Origin: Nemophila menziesii
Taxonomy: Eukaryota; Streptophyta; Magnoliopsida; Boraginales; Hydrophyllaceae
DNA length: 64,000 bases
Direction: 5' to 3'
NCBI GenBank assembly: GCA_029959085.1
Contig: JARWIR010000003.1
Coordinates: 32,751,505 to 32,815,504, forward strand
In this document: positions 24,321-35,603 of the stretch, in pieces
How the letters are laid out: each line of letters begins with the position of its first letter
Numbering within the stretch: position 1 is the first letter of the stretch
Made by a program: the position numbers and the translations under genes
The notes under the pieces: generated by a model
What the model was told of the DNA's origin: nothing
Databases searched by the model: none
Seen by the model: only the letters and a program-made list of their open reading frames with translations

Positions 24321-25806
24321 CTATATTAAAATTTCTGGGTATACTATATTAGTCGTGGTTTGATCATTTCCGAGAAGAAGCAAACTTATGCGACCATAAC
24401 TCGTGCATCTAGATAATGCAACATACAGTTGTCCATGACTAAACACAGGAATGCACAAATCGATTCCAACAAATTTCACAGATTGTCCTTGTGATTTATT
24501 GATTGTCATGAAATATGCTAAACGAACGGGAAATTGCCTCCTGGTCATCTTTAATGGTATATCAGAAGAAGAAGGTGTCAAAGATATTCTTAGAATGAAT
24601 ACCAAATTACCAGATTTTTCTCCGTTCAAAATAAGGGCTTCAATGACACGCGTCGAACACCTGACAACTATCAACCTCATGTCGGTACACAATCCGTCCT
24701 TCGGGGCAATATTTCGTAACAACATGATAGGAGCGCCAACTTTCAACTCCAATCTAAATGGAGGTAACCCACTCGGATTCAATGAATTTAAAAATTTGTT
24801 TGGATATCGTGATGATATAGATTTATCTACTTGATCCTTTTCATGCATCGTATCAATTGCAAGATACGTCTGTTGTAGTCCAGGAAAAATATTAAGTGCA
24901 AGACTGTTGATTTCACTAACATCGTCATTTCGTGGGGAGAGTATAGTGCGTTCATTAAGATACGTGGGAGTTACAGTTCCAAGGTCATGGAGGAAGGGAT
25001 ATGTCGTAGATATCAAACTGCTCAAGTCTTTGCACTAGGTTAGAGCCAATTTAGAATAATTTAAAAATAACATAAAATTATGAGTACATTTATAACGTGT
25101 TTGAAAAAAGAAATATATGCCTTTCAGATACCTTTAGTAGGAATTCGGCAAAATCAGAGTTTCCGTTAATTGAGTCATTGAAACGCATATTAACATCCAA
25201 CGTGAGTACATGAATTTTTTGCCAAAGTATAGAACGTCTTAATGAGACCCCCACTATTTGTTTGCGTCCACCTTTTGGTACAACTAGTAAAATCTGTCGA
25301 AAATCTCCTCCGAGAACAACAGTGATGCCACCGAATGGCTTCTCATTTTTGCGTATATCCTGTAAGGTCCGATCAACGGCTTCAACACAATTTCGATTTT
25401 GCATCGGAACTTCATCCCAAATTATGACACTTGCTTTTCGTATCAAATTGGCCTAGATGGATTGAGTAGAAATATGGCAGACCGAATCTTCATTTATATC
25501 CAGTGGCATTGAAAATGTCGAATGTGCAGTTCGACCTCCAATCAATAATAAAGATGCGATACCCGATGAAGCTACATTAATGACAATTTTATCCAGACTC
25601 CGACATTTTGTTGAAACTATATTGTATAAAAATGTTTTTCCAGTTCCAGCACCTCCATTCAAGAAGAAAGTGACCCTTTTGTTATTAAACACAGAGTCAG
25701 TGATCTTATCGTATGCACGTCTTTGTGCAATGTTTAGTCGTGCAACATTAATGTTGGCGTCCATTTCTTTTGCCTCCCTCTGAAGTTGTAAATATTCCCT
25801 TATCAA
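24321..25806 (-). pseudogene. Helitron helicase domain (Pif1/RecD type), broken
   Basis: Three minus frames together span a superfamily 1B helicase. From the N-terminal side: [12 protein letters not shown], then the Walker A loop GGAGTGKTF (near 25,650); [11 protein letters not shown] (Walker B, DE) and [43 protein letters not shown] and [10 protein letters not shown] at the C-terminus (24,321-25,025). In Helitrons this domain unwinds the donor strand during rolling-circle transfer. Breaks: the frame changes near 25,450 and between 25,025 and 25,090, where a short unreadable gap loses part of the helicase. The catalytic motifs themselves are still readable. Confidence 0.9.
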
Positions 25807-26512
25807 TCGATTTTCAACAACTGAGCCCCAATTTCATGTTGATTGCGGCATAGGCGGAAAGTCAGTTAATTGTTTTCCGGATTCCATCAACAATTCATTT
25901 ATTAGATATAAACCGTAGTCTTCCACGTCTTTTTTCAGTGGGATTGGGAATTTCGTACAATGTACGAATCTTGTTTGCAAGATCATCGCATATATGCACA
26001 AAATAACTATTCCACAGTTCGTGCGGATGAAGTGGATGAGACTGAGCTAATATGATCGAAAATAACCTTCTCAACTGATGTCCAGTTTTCATATCTGAAG
26101 CCTCTTTCAAACATTCCACCCATTCACCATCGTCCTCTAATAGAAGTCTATCTGCGCACACTAACCTAAATGTATCAAATAATTCTCCGTTGAATGTACG
26201 TAAGCACTCATAAGACCGAGGACCTTTGACAACAGTGAGCAACAAACGGAGATAAAATCTTTCACCACAATTAGGATTAGCAAAGTACATGCGTCCAATA
26301 GCGAAACCTTGTTTTCTTATTGTCCAGATCTTATCCTTTTTATTCCAAACAAAATGTTGCGGAAATTCCTGATATGTGAATTCACGCGCGTATTCATATT
26401 TAGCGCTACAGTAAAAAAATCCCATTAAGATTGATGTTTTAGAACTGGCATTGGAAACAATGGACTCCATAGATTCTTTCTGATCAAACACAACTTGATG
26501 TTCCCCTGACAA
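25807..26512 (-). pseudogene. Helitron Rep-to-helicase linker region, broken
   Basis: Minus frame 25,895-26,512 contains YQEFPQHFVWNKKDKIW, RMYFANPNCGERFYLRLLL and LRTFNGELFDTFRLVCADR, the conserved block between Rep and helicase in plant Helitron proteins. A frameshift at an A run near 25,928 separates it from the continuation (DVEDYGLYLINELLMESGK), which then meets a TGA near 25,830 before reaching the helicase start. Confidence 0.85.
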
Positions 26513-27762
26513 ATGAAGATGTAATCGTACTACATTTGAGACTTCTTCATGTAAAGGATATCAAAATAAACGCCATGCTGCCTCATGGGGTCCAATATAT
26601 GTGGAGTCAAGATATTGTTGAATCTCATCTCCACCCAACAGCATCGTTGCACGATCATGACCTTTGCATATGTACTTGTGGATGTACTTAACACACCTTA
26701 TTCCCGCATAAACTTCAACATTTATGTGACAATCAAACAACTTGGAAAGGTATGGGTTGTATGGTACTACATCCCTATTATCCACTTTAGACCCCCTCAC
26801 GTCAAAAACACAACCATCATTACGACGACGATAAATCAGATACCCGTCTTGGTCCATCGTCGTGGTATCGACAAATTCTTTTGGATACTTCTTTGAACAC
26901 TTTTTGTTCTCCATGCATGGTGCACTAACATTTCGTACGCCACATGGTCCATGCACAATGCACCTTTTAACGGTATCAAAGAGTTCGGGGTCATTGTCTG
27001 GATCCGGAAATTCAGCACATACCAGTTCATCTACTTGCAGACTTGTTCGGATTTTATCTGGTCCTGCCAAGAATATTAAGATATGCATATGCGGTAGACC
27101 TCTCTTCTGAAATTCGATTGTCAAAACTTTTCCAACATGCCTTCCAAACACCTTCTCCTCAGAGATTACTTTTAGCAGACGTGCTATTTTCAGCTCAAAT
27201 ACGCGTGCCACTAAATCAGGTCTATCATATACACTTTGGTGAGGAAGTAGAGCTGAGGTAACTCTGGCCAATTCGGATTTGCCGTTATAGTGAGGAAGAT
27301 ATCTGGATGTTGATTGTAGCGGGTTATATCCATGGAATCTTGGAATATTTCATGCATGTTTCTTGTGCTTCCACTAAAAGAAGACAGAAGTATTACCCGC
27401 TTACCAACATCACTTGGAAGCAACCCATCTACATTGGCTTTTTTAAGATCACCATAAACTTCAACGCAGAATGCTGATTGATTCAACTTATAGTAATTCA
27501 AGCGATTCTGCTCTGTTGAGGCCCATGCATCTACCAAAAATTCTTGAAATAGTTTCCCTCCTCTTAAAATAGTGGAATATTCTGTAGGACGATGGAAGAG
27601 ACGGTAGCTGAAGTACTCCAACTGAGTCATCCTTACATCTGAATGTTCATTTTTATTAAGATTCCACTGCTTGAAATTAGGTTCCCATCCAAGCTCCCCG
27701 TATGGAAACAAAAGAACATAATGCAAAGGTAGATAGCATGGGTGTATTTCACTGATCTGCAT
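26513..27762 (-). pseudogene. Helitron Rep nuclease (HUH), broken
   Basis: Two overlapping minus frames (27,211-27,762 and 26,561-27,271) give the Rep part. The upstream frame has CYLPLHYVLLFPYGELGW and LDVFLTITANPNWPELP-type text (here PDIFLTITANPNWPELP). The downstream frame has FQKRGLPHMHILIFL, the HUH metal-binding box, and KYIHKYICKGHDRA, where the two tyrosines of YIHKY match the catalytic pair. This enzyme nicks and joins single strands at the Helitron ends. One frameshift near 27,240 and a stop near 26,560 make it non-functional. Confidence 0.9.
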
Positions 27763-27941
27763 AAACTTATTATCGACTTTTAGATGCAGAATAATGTCTC
27801 TCTTCGAACATATCTCAGTTCCATCTCCGGTATGATCACAGCCACTTCCTTTGCGGTTGAAAGATTATATCTATTCTTATCGGTTGTCGAAGTGTATCGA
27901 AGAGATGCTGGAATATTACGAAACGCGATACTTTCATCACT

Positions 27942-28816
27942 TCATATTTTTTCTGCGTGTTTGAATTTTGCAGGAAATGGGTTGTTCCGGATCAAACAAT
28001 CTTGGATTATATGTAATACTTCTTTGCTTAGTGTCTTATTTCTTTCAAAGCGGGCGACTAAGGCTTGTGCAGGGTCATAAATATACAACTGGGAATACAC
28101 AGCAGTTTTACCAGTTTGTGGTATTAATGAGCCTGTTCGGTGTCGCAACTCTCCATGAATCATGAACATCCTTGGACTTTTCCCCGCGACGTTGTCATTA
28201 ATGTTGCCCCCAAACTCGTAAAGGCATTTGCCAAATTGTACTCTCTTATGTGATTTCAGAATGATCGGCTATGGTTAGTGGATCCATCGTACAATTCTTT
28301 GATCTCAGTCGGGGATGTGAGTAGGTTGTCTAGTTTAACTTTTCCTTGATAGCAACATTTGCCGAATTTTGCCTTTGTTGACATTGCCAATTTTTCACCC
28401 ATCCAGTGTAAAGCATGGCAATGTTCGCATTCGACGTTCATTTCACCTAGTGAGAACCGTTTTACATCTTTGTGGAGATGTCGAGACCTTACACACGTCC
28501 GAGCATTACGACATTGTGTTCGATCGATTGTTGTATTACGTTCTTCGAACGTGTTTGGAGAGAGTTCTTGAGTGGAGACCGTCTGATCTCCAATAGTGTT
28601 TGAGAGGACCGAGTTAGGCTGATTTGGTGTCTTTTGGATAGTAGAAGGTGATTCTAGGTCCAACCGCCATCGGTTAGACCTATCGAAAGTATTTTGTTCA
28701 CTTTCCCGCTTTCGGCGATTTTGTTGGCCTAACTTTCTTTTCGAAATGAAGTTATCTACGGATAGCTTTATTTTGTATTGAATTATAAATTTTAAAATAG
28801 TATGCAAATTAAACAT
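27942..28816 (-). pseudogene. Helitron protein N-terminal region, broken
   Basis: Minus frame 28,256-28,816 holds a basic stretch (KRKLGQQNRRKRESEQ) and a zinc-binding-like box CEHCHALHWMGEKL with a following KCCYQGK, a common N-terminal signature of plant Helitron proteins (C-x2-C-x-ALHW). The next frame, 27,942-28,169, continues with ELRHRTGSLIPQTGKTAVYS, YIYDPAQALVARFERN. The parts are joined only through a frame change near 28,170-28,255. Confidence 0.82.
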
Positions 28817-29820
28817 ATGTACACATAACTGTATTATATATGTAGAAAATATACCACTGGCGGCGCGTTTGAGGGGAGACTGTGATGCTGATTAAGACTA
28901 TTTGGAAGAGGTGAAACATTGAATTCCCTTTCTCGATGTTCTTGACTCTCCTGTAATATTAGTCCTCTCGATATGAAATCATCTACTTGCACCTTTAATT
29001 TATATTAAACACTAATTTTTAGAAACGTGTGTATTTTATTACACATAATTGAATAAAGAGGTAATTAAGGTACCGTTGGTGGCATGTTTGAAGGGAGACT
29101 GTGATGTCGATTAGGTGTTACCGGAAGAGAGGGAACATGGAAGTTCCTCTCTCTAGTTTCTAGCATTTGTCGGTCTAACATAGCTCTTGTTTGTGACGTG
29201 ATTGAAGAGACACTTGTTGGTCGATCAATTGTTGGATTACGTTCTACGAACGTGTTTGGAGGGAGTTCTTGAGTTGAGACTGTCTGATCTCCAATGGTGT
29301 TGGAGAGGACCGAATCTGGCTTAGTTGGTCTCTTTTGGGTCTTATGGTTAGACCCATCGAAAGTCTTTTGTTCACTTTCCCGCTTTCGGCGATTTTGTTG
29401 GCCTAACTTTCTTTTCGAAATGAAGTTATCTACGGACACCTTAATTTTGTTGTGAATTGTGAATGTTAGAATCATATACAAAGTAATCATATGTACACAT
29501 GGATGTTTTAGATTTGTAGAAAATTTACCGCAGGCGGCGTGTTTGAGGGGAGACTGTGATGTTGAGCAAGACTAATTGGAAGAGAGGGAACATGGAGTTT
29601 CCTCCCTCTTGTTTCCAGCATTTGTCGGGCTAACAGAGCACTTGTTGGTGACGAATTTGAAGGGACAATTGGAGATTGAGTACGTATATTTTGAGGAGGA
29701 GAAACAAGAAATTTCCAAACGCATTTGAGGAAATACCCAGTAGTTGAATGTGTCTATTTGGGTAACGGGACAGAGATGAATGTGTGTCATTTTGTCCAGT
29801 CAAATGTTGGGCTATCATTG
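28640..29820 (-). repeat. Threefold tandem repeat of a Helitron N-terminal exon region
   Basis: A segment of roughly 450 bp occurs in up to three related copies: about 28,640-28,990, 29,065-29,490 and 29,525-29,820. Shared marks are GGCGGCGTGTTTGAGGGGAG (or close) at 28,860, 29,080 and 29,533, and CTTTCTTTTCGAAATGAAGT at 28,734 and 29,406. The encoded text (KRKLGQQNRRKRESEQ, then TIGDQTVSTQEL) appears in two copies. Confidence 0.8.
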
Positions 29821-29949
29821 GGGTAGTTAAAGATACCTTGTAATAATATTATAAACATCTTGTTAAACATTCTACAACAACTAAAACAAATTATAGGCAT
29901 TTTATCCATATTTTTTATAATTTTATTAAATCTAACTTATATATGTTCT

Positions 29950-30198
29950 TTATTTAAATATGTTCAAAATAAATGAATGTGTATACATAGAGAATGTATG
30001 ATTAAAACGTAGTTCAACTACTTGAGATATATACGAAATAAATGAATAAATATTTAAGAAAGCATGATTAAGGATTACTTGAGAAACTTGAGATACGTTA
30101 TTATTTGGCTTTGATTGGTTCGAAGATGTTCCTCCTATCGCGGCCTTCTTATCTCCCTTCATAGTGTTCTTCATTGTCCTTAGATTTTTTTTGAACAT
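29950..30198 (-). pseudogene. Possible first exon of the Helitron protein
   Basis: A short minus frame reads MKNTMKGDKKAAIGGTSSNQ and then a possible splice donor (CAAG followed by TAATCC is weak). It lies directly upstream of the repeated N-terminal region. The text is basic and low-complexity, with no recognised domain. It is placed here by position only. Confidence 0.35.
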
Positions 30199-30662
30199 GA
30201 AATATATTTAATATATCAAACGTTTACAAATTACTCTTTGCATAAATGATAAAAGTATACGACAAATAAATGTTTTATCTTCTTGAACTCGGCTAAATAA
30301 AAACATACATCATTATGCAATTAATATTAAGAATAGTCTTGTAAATTTAAAGTTTTAAAGATATATATTTTTTGTTAGATTTCTTAATTTTATAAATAAT
30401 ATAAATAGTTTTAAGGTATTTTAATTAATTATGAATTAATATAATTGTTTAAAAGTTATCTAATCATGAAAGTTAAGTGTTTTTAATTTTGAACAATACA
30501 TTAATATCAAATCAATACAATATGTATTTAGATGTAATGATAACATAATTCACCAATTTAATACATAAAAAATTATTGTTCATTAAAAAAACCAACAACG
30601 AATTACATTAAATTTATGGTCGAACAAAGACCAATTATTAAAAAAACACTCCCTAACACATA

Positions 30663-30956
30663 TTAATTTGATAAATTGTGTGACTCGGTTTCTAAGGATT
30701 CCGGAAACATGTCCACCAAAATCTTGTCTTCAATCATGGTTAACTCAATATCATCTAGTAAGCTTTCCAATTCGTCTAAACTGTCCATATTATTAAGTTG
30801 TGGCAGAATAGTTTGTATAGGCCAATCGTTAGGAAGTGTGCTAACTATGACATATAGTAAAGCAGACAAATTTAGAGGGATGTTTTGTCTTTTAAAAGCG
30901 TAATAACTTTCTTTCTTCTTGTTAATGTGAGTATACACATCAGATTTTGAATTCAT
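30663..30956 (-). pseudogene. Unrecognised 97-codon frame, possibly a gag-type fragment
   Basis: The frame contains LSALLYVIVSTLPNDWPIQT and then an acidic, leucine-rich tail (DSLDELESLLDDIELTMIED). The sequence around LPxxW with a following leucine-rich helix resembles the gag-like domain of Ty1/copia elements, but the likeness is weak. It lies between the Helitron genes and the candidate Helitron 5' end. Confidence 0.25.
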
Positions 30957-30959
30957 AGG

Positions 30960-32319
30960 TGCACTAACAAACTCATACCATATGAGAAAACTATCAGTAA
31001 TTTCACCTATTTCATCATATACATTATTAAAAGAATTTTCTATTTGTTGGATAATTTTTATTTTTTAGCCTGCAAAAAATAACTATGATTAATATAATTT
31101 TGAAAAATATAATTATGTAACTTGATTAAGTTTATTAATACTAAAGTACATTAATATTTTATTTTTGATGTTAAATATTTAAAAACAAATTATTAATATA
31201 TTTATTATTCAATTATATGTCATTTTTAAAAAATATATCATTTTAAAAATGAAATCCCAAATTATTATTATAAGAATAGTGTATATGAGGATTTAATGAA
31301 ATTAAACTATATCATTATTGAAATTATATATTTTTAGACTATCTCACCAATTCTTTTAAATATTTGGACATTAAAATTAAACTATATCACAATTTTATCA
31401 CTTTATAATTTTTTATTTAAGATATTAAAAGTATAGTTAAAATATATGACAAATTTAATGAAATTAAAAAATTACCTAAAAATAATATTTTTTTATATAT
31501 TTAACGTAAAATTAATATTTTTAAAACTATTATCCTCTTTTTCGGTATTTTTATAATATACATAGAGCTGTCCAAAAAAAAAAAATTAACATCTGTCCAA
31601 AAAATAATAATATTAACATCATCAAGAGGATCAAGACTCCTTTCCAAGTAAACGTTCTTCTACTATTATCAATTAAAGGTTTTCTGTAATTCTTTTAACT
31701 TAGATAGTTGGATCCTTATTTTACAAAGAGAAAGACCAATTTCGTATATAGCAATTTATGTTATTGGAAAGGTGACACGTGCATGGTTAATCATCAAAAT
31801 TATTAAGAGTAATCGACTAATGTGTCAAGTTATTCAAAGAAGAACAATTAGTTTGTAATATACGTTTATTCAAAGAAGAACAACTGGTTTGTAATATACA
31901 TTTATTCAAAGAAGAACAATTGGTTTGTTATATATTTTATCTCTTTAATAATATAACATTCTGCAAAATCTTATTATTAATATAATGAAAATAAAAAAGT
32001 ATATTTTGTAGACCAAATGTGTGACAACGTCAAGTGCATGATACATAATATGAGATTATATTATTTGACATTTCTTCTCGTTTTCTTTTATTTACCAGCT
32101 GTTCTTCCAGGCGAGTTTTAACCATTTAAAATTTACGGTGTTTATGAAGAAAAATGGGTAAGGAGAGGTTTACAGTAGAATATGAAATATCAAATGTTGG
32201 TTTAGTATTACAAACCTTAACAAATAAAACATAACGAATTACAAATATTTAAAAGTACAACAGATTTAAAGAACAAAGAATTCCGAATCATAAAACAAAG
32301 AACAAAGAACTTCGAAGAA
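30960..32319. other. AT-rich spacer
   Basis: Very AT-rich, without convincing frames. It contains a small 36-bp tandem repeat (31,831-31,938). Confidence 0.5.
31831..31938 (+). repeat. 36-bp tandem repeat, three copies
   Basis: TATTCAAAGAAGAACAATTA and its continuation repeat at 31,831, 31,867 and 31,903, with two or three differences between copies. Confidence 0.95.
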
Positions 32320-32473
32320 TCTATATTATAAACTAACATTTGAGTTGAAAACGGAACATGGAGTTGAAAACGTGATAAGCTTTGAAAAGATCTTTTGAGT
32401 AAGAAAGAAAACGTTTAGTGTAGAAAAAGAGATGGTTTTGAAAAGGTGTTAGTTTAGAGTTATATAATATAGA
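32320..32473. repeat. Two Helitron-type 5' ends head to head
   Basis: Plus strand at 32,320 reads TCTATATTATAAACTAACAT; minus strand from 32,473 reads TCTATATTATATAACTCTAA followed by ACTAACACC. Both start with the TC and TATATTATA form of Helitron 5' ends and face each other 154 bp apart. The minus one is the candidate 5' end of the large Helitron. Confidence 0.55.
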
Positions 32474-33159
32474 TAGTATTCTTAAATAACTTAATTTAAG
32501 GGAAAAAAAGGTAAGTAAATCAAATCTTATCAAAGATGCTATTTAGTAAATTTTTAAAAGGAAAGGTGGTTCTGACGGGTAAGGAATGTTTTTAAAAGTC
32601 AAAACTTACCAACTTTAAGGAATTTTGTAAATTTAGGATAATACTAAATTTACGAAAAAGATTGCTATTTGTGACAGGTAAGGAATGGTTTAAAAAGTCA
32701 AAATTTTCCAACTTTACTAATTTCGTAAATTTAGGAGGATAATCCTAAATTTACGAAATTCAGGTAATCAAAAAAAAGATTTACTACAATCTATACTAAA
32801 TCATTTGATTTCGAGACAACTTTAATTCTCGAAATCAAATCCTGTAAATCCATAAAATACGCCCTGCAAAAAATAAAATAAAAGATATTGTTAGTCACTA
32901 TCTTAAAATAAAAGAAAATTAAAGATATGAATTCTCTAACTCTTACCTTTTTATTCTTTTTGAGGAAAAGAAACAATATGAAAATTGCAGTATAAATACA
33001 CAAACACTGCAGGTCCCTATATGATGCAAACGAAGAAAAAGTGTTGGTGCAACTTCTTGTCTAAAGTTACGCAAATCTTGCTGAAAAAAAATGGTAAATT
33101 ACCCAAGTACTTTTAATAGAAAGAGAGATGGAAAAAGAAAATACCTCGCACCTTTTACC

Positions 33160-33806
33160 TTCAAAGTTGCAAACAAAATGTCCATGTCAGCACCTGTTAT
33201 TCGTGTTCCAAATAGAGGATTCATAACAATTGTATCAACATTGAATCAAATTCGAAAGAAACCTCTCCATTTCCACCTACACATAAGTGTTTACAAATAT
33301 TAAAAATTGAATATAGCATAAATTGTTTAAGTAAGTATATATATGTACCTCAAGTTCATCAGCATTTGTGGATGCAATATCAAGAGAATCAGTATGAAGA
33401 TATAGCAAATATACCCCTATTATTACTCAATTTTACTCTTATGTATCAGAAATAGAAAATATAACCATATTATTTAAATAATAGTAGCAATTGACCCAAA
33501 CTTTAGACTTACTCTGCACCTAAGAGAGCAGCTGCAAGGCCTAATGTACCACACCCACAACCAAAATCTGCTACTGCCTTGTTACTCACATCTCCGTATG
33601 AATTTTCAGCCTAAATTTTTACCAAAAAAACAAAAATATTTATAATATTGATGGTAAAGGTTCTATTTTATATGGTAGAATATGAAGAAAAATGGGTAAG
33701 TAAAGGTTTACCGTGTCTAGCATTCTAGATGCAATGTGGGGTGCAGTTGGGTATTGGAGAACTGATCAAGAGAGCCAAGAAGGATTTCTACTTGCTTCAG
33801 CTTCAT
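33160..33806 (-). pseudogene. METTL5-type rRNA adenine methyltransferase gene fragment, with introns
   Basis: Four exon remnants on minus: 33,712-33,806, 33,513-33,610, about 33,349-33,400 and 33,160-33,276, each with GT-AG edges. The text begins MKLKQVEILLGSLDQFSN, then AENSYGDVSNKAVADFGCGC followed by GTLGLAAALLGA (the SAM-binding loop), then SLDIASTNADELE, then DTIVMNPLFGTR. METTL5 proteins methylate one adenosine of 18S rRNA. Damage: exon 1 has lost about 24 bases after QFSN and is out of frame; exon 3 is shifted near its start; the catalytic NPPF box reads NPLF; exons after 33,160 are absent. Retained introns show it came from genomic DNA, not from a retrocopy. It is a dead fragment. Confidence 0.85.
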
Positions 33807-33998
33807 CTTCAAGAACAAAGCTGCCCCTTTTTCTTCGCTGCAAACACCATTACAATGGAGAAGAAAAGAAACAAAATTGATAAGTGAAAAGAAAAGCAAA
33901 TAACACTTTTTAATTCAGCGAAGAAGATTGTCTGCTGAGCCTGGAATTTGGTGAAAGACCCATAAAATGGAATAAAATGGAAGAATGAGATTAGAAAT
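33807..33998 (-). repeat. METTL5 upstream segment, copy 1
   Basis: The roughly 190 bp directly upstream of the METTL5 ATG (starting TCTTCAAGAACAAAGCTGCC on plus) recur at 45,340-45,530 beyond the Athila element. The two copies share most bases, with small differences (TTCGCTGCAAACACCATTAC against TTTGTTGCATACACCAGTAA). Copy 1 ends at the target site of the Athila insertion. Confidence 0.9.
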
Positions 33999-35477
33999 TG
34001 ATGTCTCCTCATTTGTGATAGTAAAATATACTCATGAGACATCATTTTAGGCTTATTTATTAGTTTATAGGTTGATTTTAGCTTATTTTAGTGCACTTTC
34101 CTATTGTGGGTCTTGATTTGTAGAATTATTATTTTTAGAGCATATTGGGTTTAATTGTTTATTTAGTGTGAAGCTTTAAAGATAATTATGGAGATTAATT
34201 AGAGTCCAAGTCAAAGACAACAACTTATGGAAGGAGATATGCATGGAAATTGGAGATAAGGAAATAATTGCTAAAAAGATGGAAAAGGAAAAGCTGCCTA
34301 AATCTGGGATTCTGCAAAGATAGGCGTTTTTACCTAATAAAGAGGCCGAATTTGGTAAATTACTCCTAAAGGGTCTAGATAATTCTGTTGCGATTCTTTT
34401 GGTATCTTGTGGAGCAAAATCGGACCAATAATAAAGAAGTTATGACCAAAACAACGCAGCAGTGTTTATCTTTATTTCCATACGAATTTGAGTTGGGCTA
34501 GGAGTCCATTACTTAACTTATCTCTAAAGAAACGAATTAGGTCAACCTCTAACCTATAAATACAGCCTCTTAACACTCTTAAATCATCCTTGGTGAAACC
34601 TTAAACCAAGAGGAAGCTTAGAACACAAGAGAGAAGTCTGGAAGGAGCTGTCATCAACAATGTCTTCTTCTACCTTTAGATTTGTAATTTCTTTCTTTTC
34701 TTTCATGAACTAATTTTCTTTAGCTTAAGTTTTAGCATATATGTATGAACCCTAGTTTTGATTGACATCTATCTAATTTGGGAATTTAATGTTTTAAATA
34801 GAATTATAGTTTTTATTCTCTGTTTATGTGTTTGAATTTATATTCTGTGTTCTTGTGGACGGCCGCCATTAGAATTACCATCTAGTAATTAGGATACCAT
34901 TGACAACGGTGTTTAATTGCATGTTTAGCACATAACGTTTAGTTCTAGGTTTGATCTGACAACCCAACCTAGCTAGATAATCACTATGGTTGAGTCTTGT
35001 GACTCTTTACCAATTACAGGAAAAGTTTGCTTAGGAAGCCTTATTGACACAGGTAAATCCTATTTTAAACTACCGATAGCATATTGGAACCGATTAGGGA
35101 AATACTACATGATTCACCCTTACATGTTTAGAACGGCAAAACTAGTGGGGATTACATGCTAATAACTTAAGCTATATTCTCATATCACTTCTCTTTCATA
35201 TTTAATTTTCTGTCTTTTAATTATTCTTAGTTTAATTTAGTTATTTAGAAAACAAAACAAAAATCTATTTATTTTTACTTTTATTTGCGTTTACTTGTTC
35301 TAGCTTTGATTATTTGCACTTGGTATTTGCATAAGATTCTCCTAACCTCTGTAGTCTCTGCGGAACGAATCTTTATCTAAAACTTGCATACGATCTGTAT
35401 ACTTGCAGAACCGTGTAGTTCTAGGGTGTTTTTGCACTTATTTTATATCTTATTTTATCACACCCTAGGCCCCACCA
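33999..35477 (+). repeat. Left LTR of the Athila-type element
   Basis: It starts TGATGTCTCC and ends GGCCCCACCA, 1,479 bp. At 34,553-34,563 it has CCTATAAATAC, a good TATA box for plus-strand transcription, so transcripts probably begin about 30 bases further on. The right LTR is its match at a constant offset of 9,801 bases. Confidence 0.97.
34553..34563 (+). promoter_or_regulatory. TATA box of the Athila LTR promoter
   Basis: CCTATAAATAC lies about 550 bases into the left LTR, and its twin in the right LTR is at 44,354-44,364. It is the expected core promoter for the genomic RNA; the twin could drive transcription into the right flank. Confidence 0.7.
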
Positions 35478-35483
35478 AGTTTT

Positions 35484-35501
35484 TGGCGCCGCTGCCGGGG
35501 A
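35484..35501 (+). promoter_or_regulatory. Primer-binding site for tRNA-Asp
   Basis: TGGCGCCGCTGCCGGGGA, six bases after the left LTR, is complementary to the 3' end of plant tRNA-Asp with one mismatch (C for T at the ninth base). Minus-strand DNA synthesis of the retrotransposon starts here. Confidence 0.9.
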
Positions 35502-35603
35502 CTACATCGTTAGTCCTTGTGCATATATCTTGTGCTTTTATTTTTAGTTAGTTCTATTTTACGCTTTTTGTTTTTAGTTTTTGTTTTTCAGATTTAGTTA
35601 CAG

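Larger units (their letters stand above)
23405..32473 (-). mobile_element. Large decayed Helitron (rolling-circle transposon)
   Basis: On minus, the element carries an HUH-type Rep nuclease and a Pif1-type helicase, the pair that defines Helitrons, all broken by stops and frameshifts. Its 3' end is clear: a hairpin GTGTCTTCAGACAC (23,417-23,430), then GGTTTATACTAT, where the expected CTAG-type ending reads CTAT. The 5' end is less certain. The best candidate is TCTATATTATATAACTC starting at 32,473, giving about 9.1 kb. An alternative start lies in the AT tract near 46,440, which would place the METTL5 fragment and the later Athila insertion inside a much larger Helitron. Confidence 0.82.

Noticed and set aside
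26585..27261. Plus-strand frames across the Helitron Rep region
   Set aside because: Shadows of the minus-strand Rep frame; no homology of their own.
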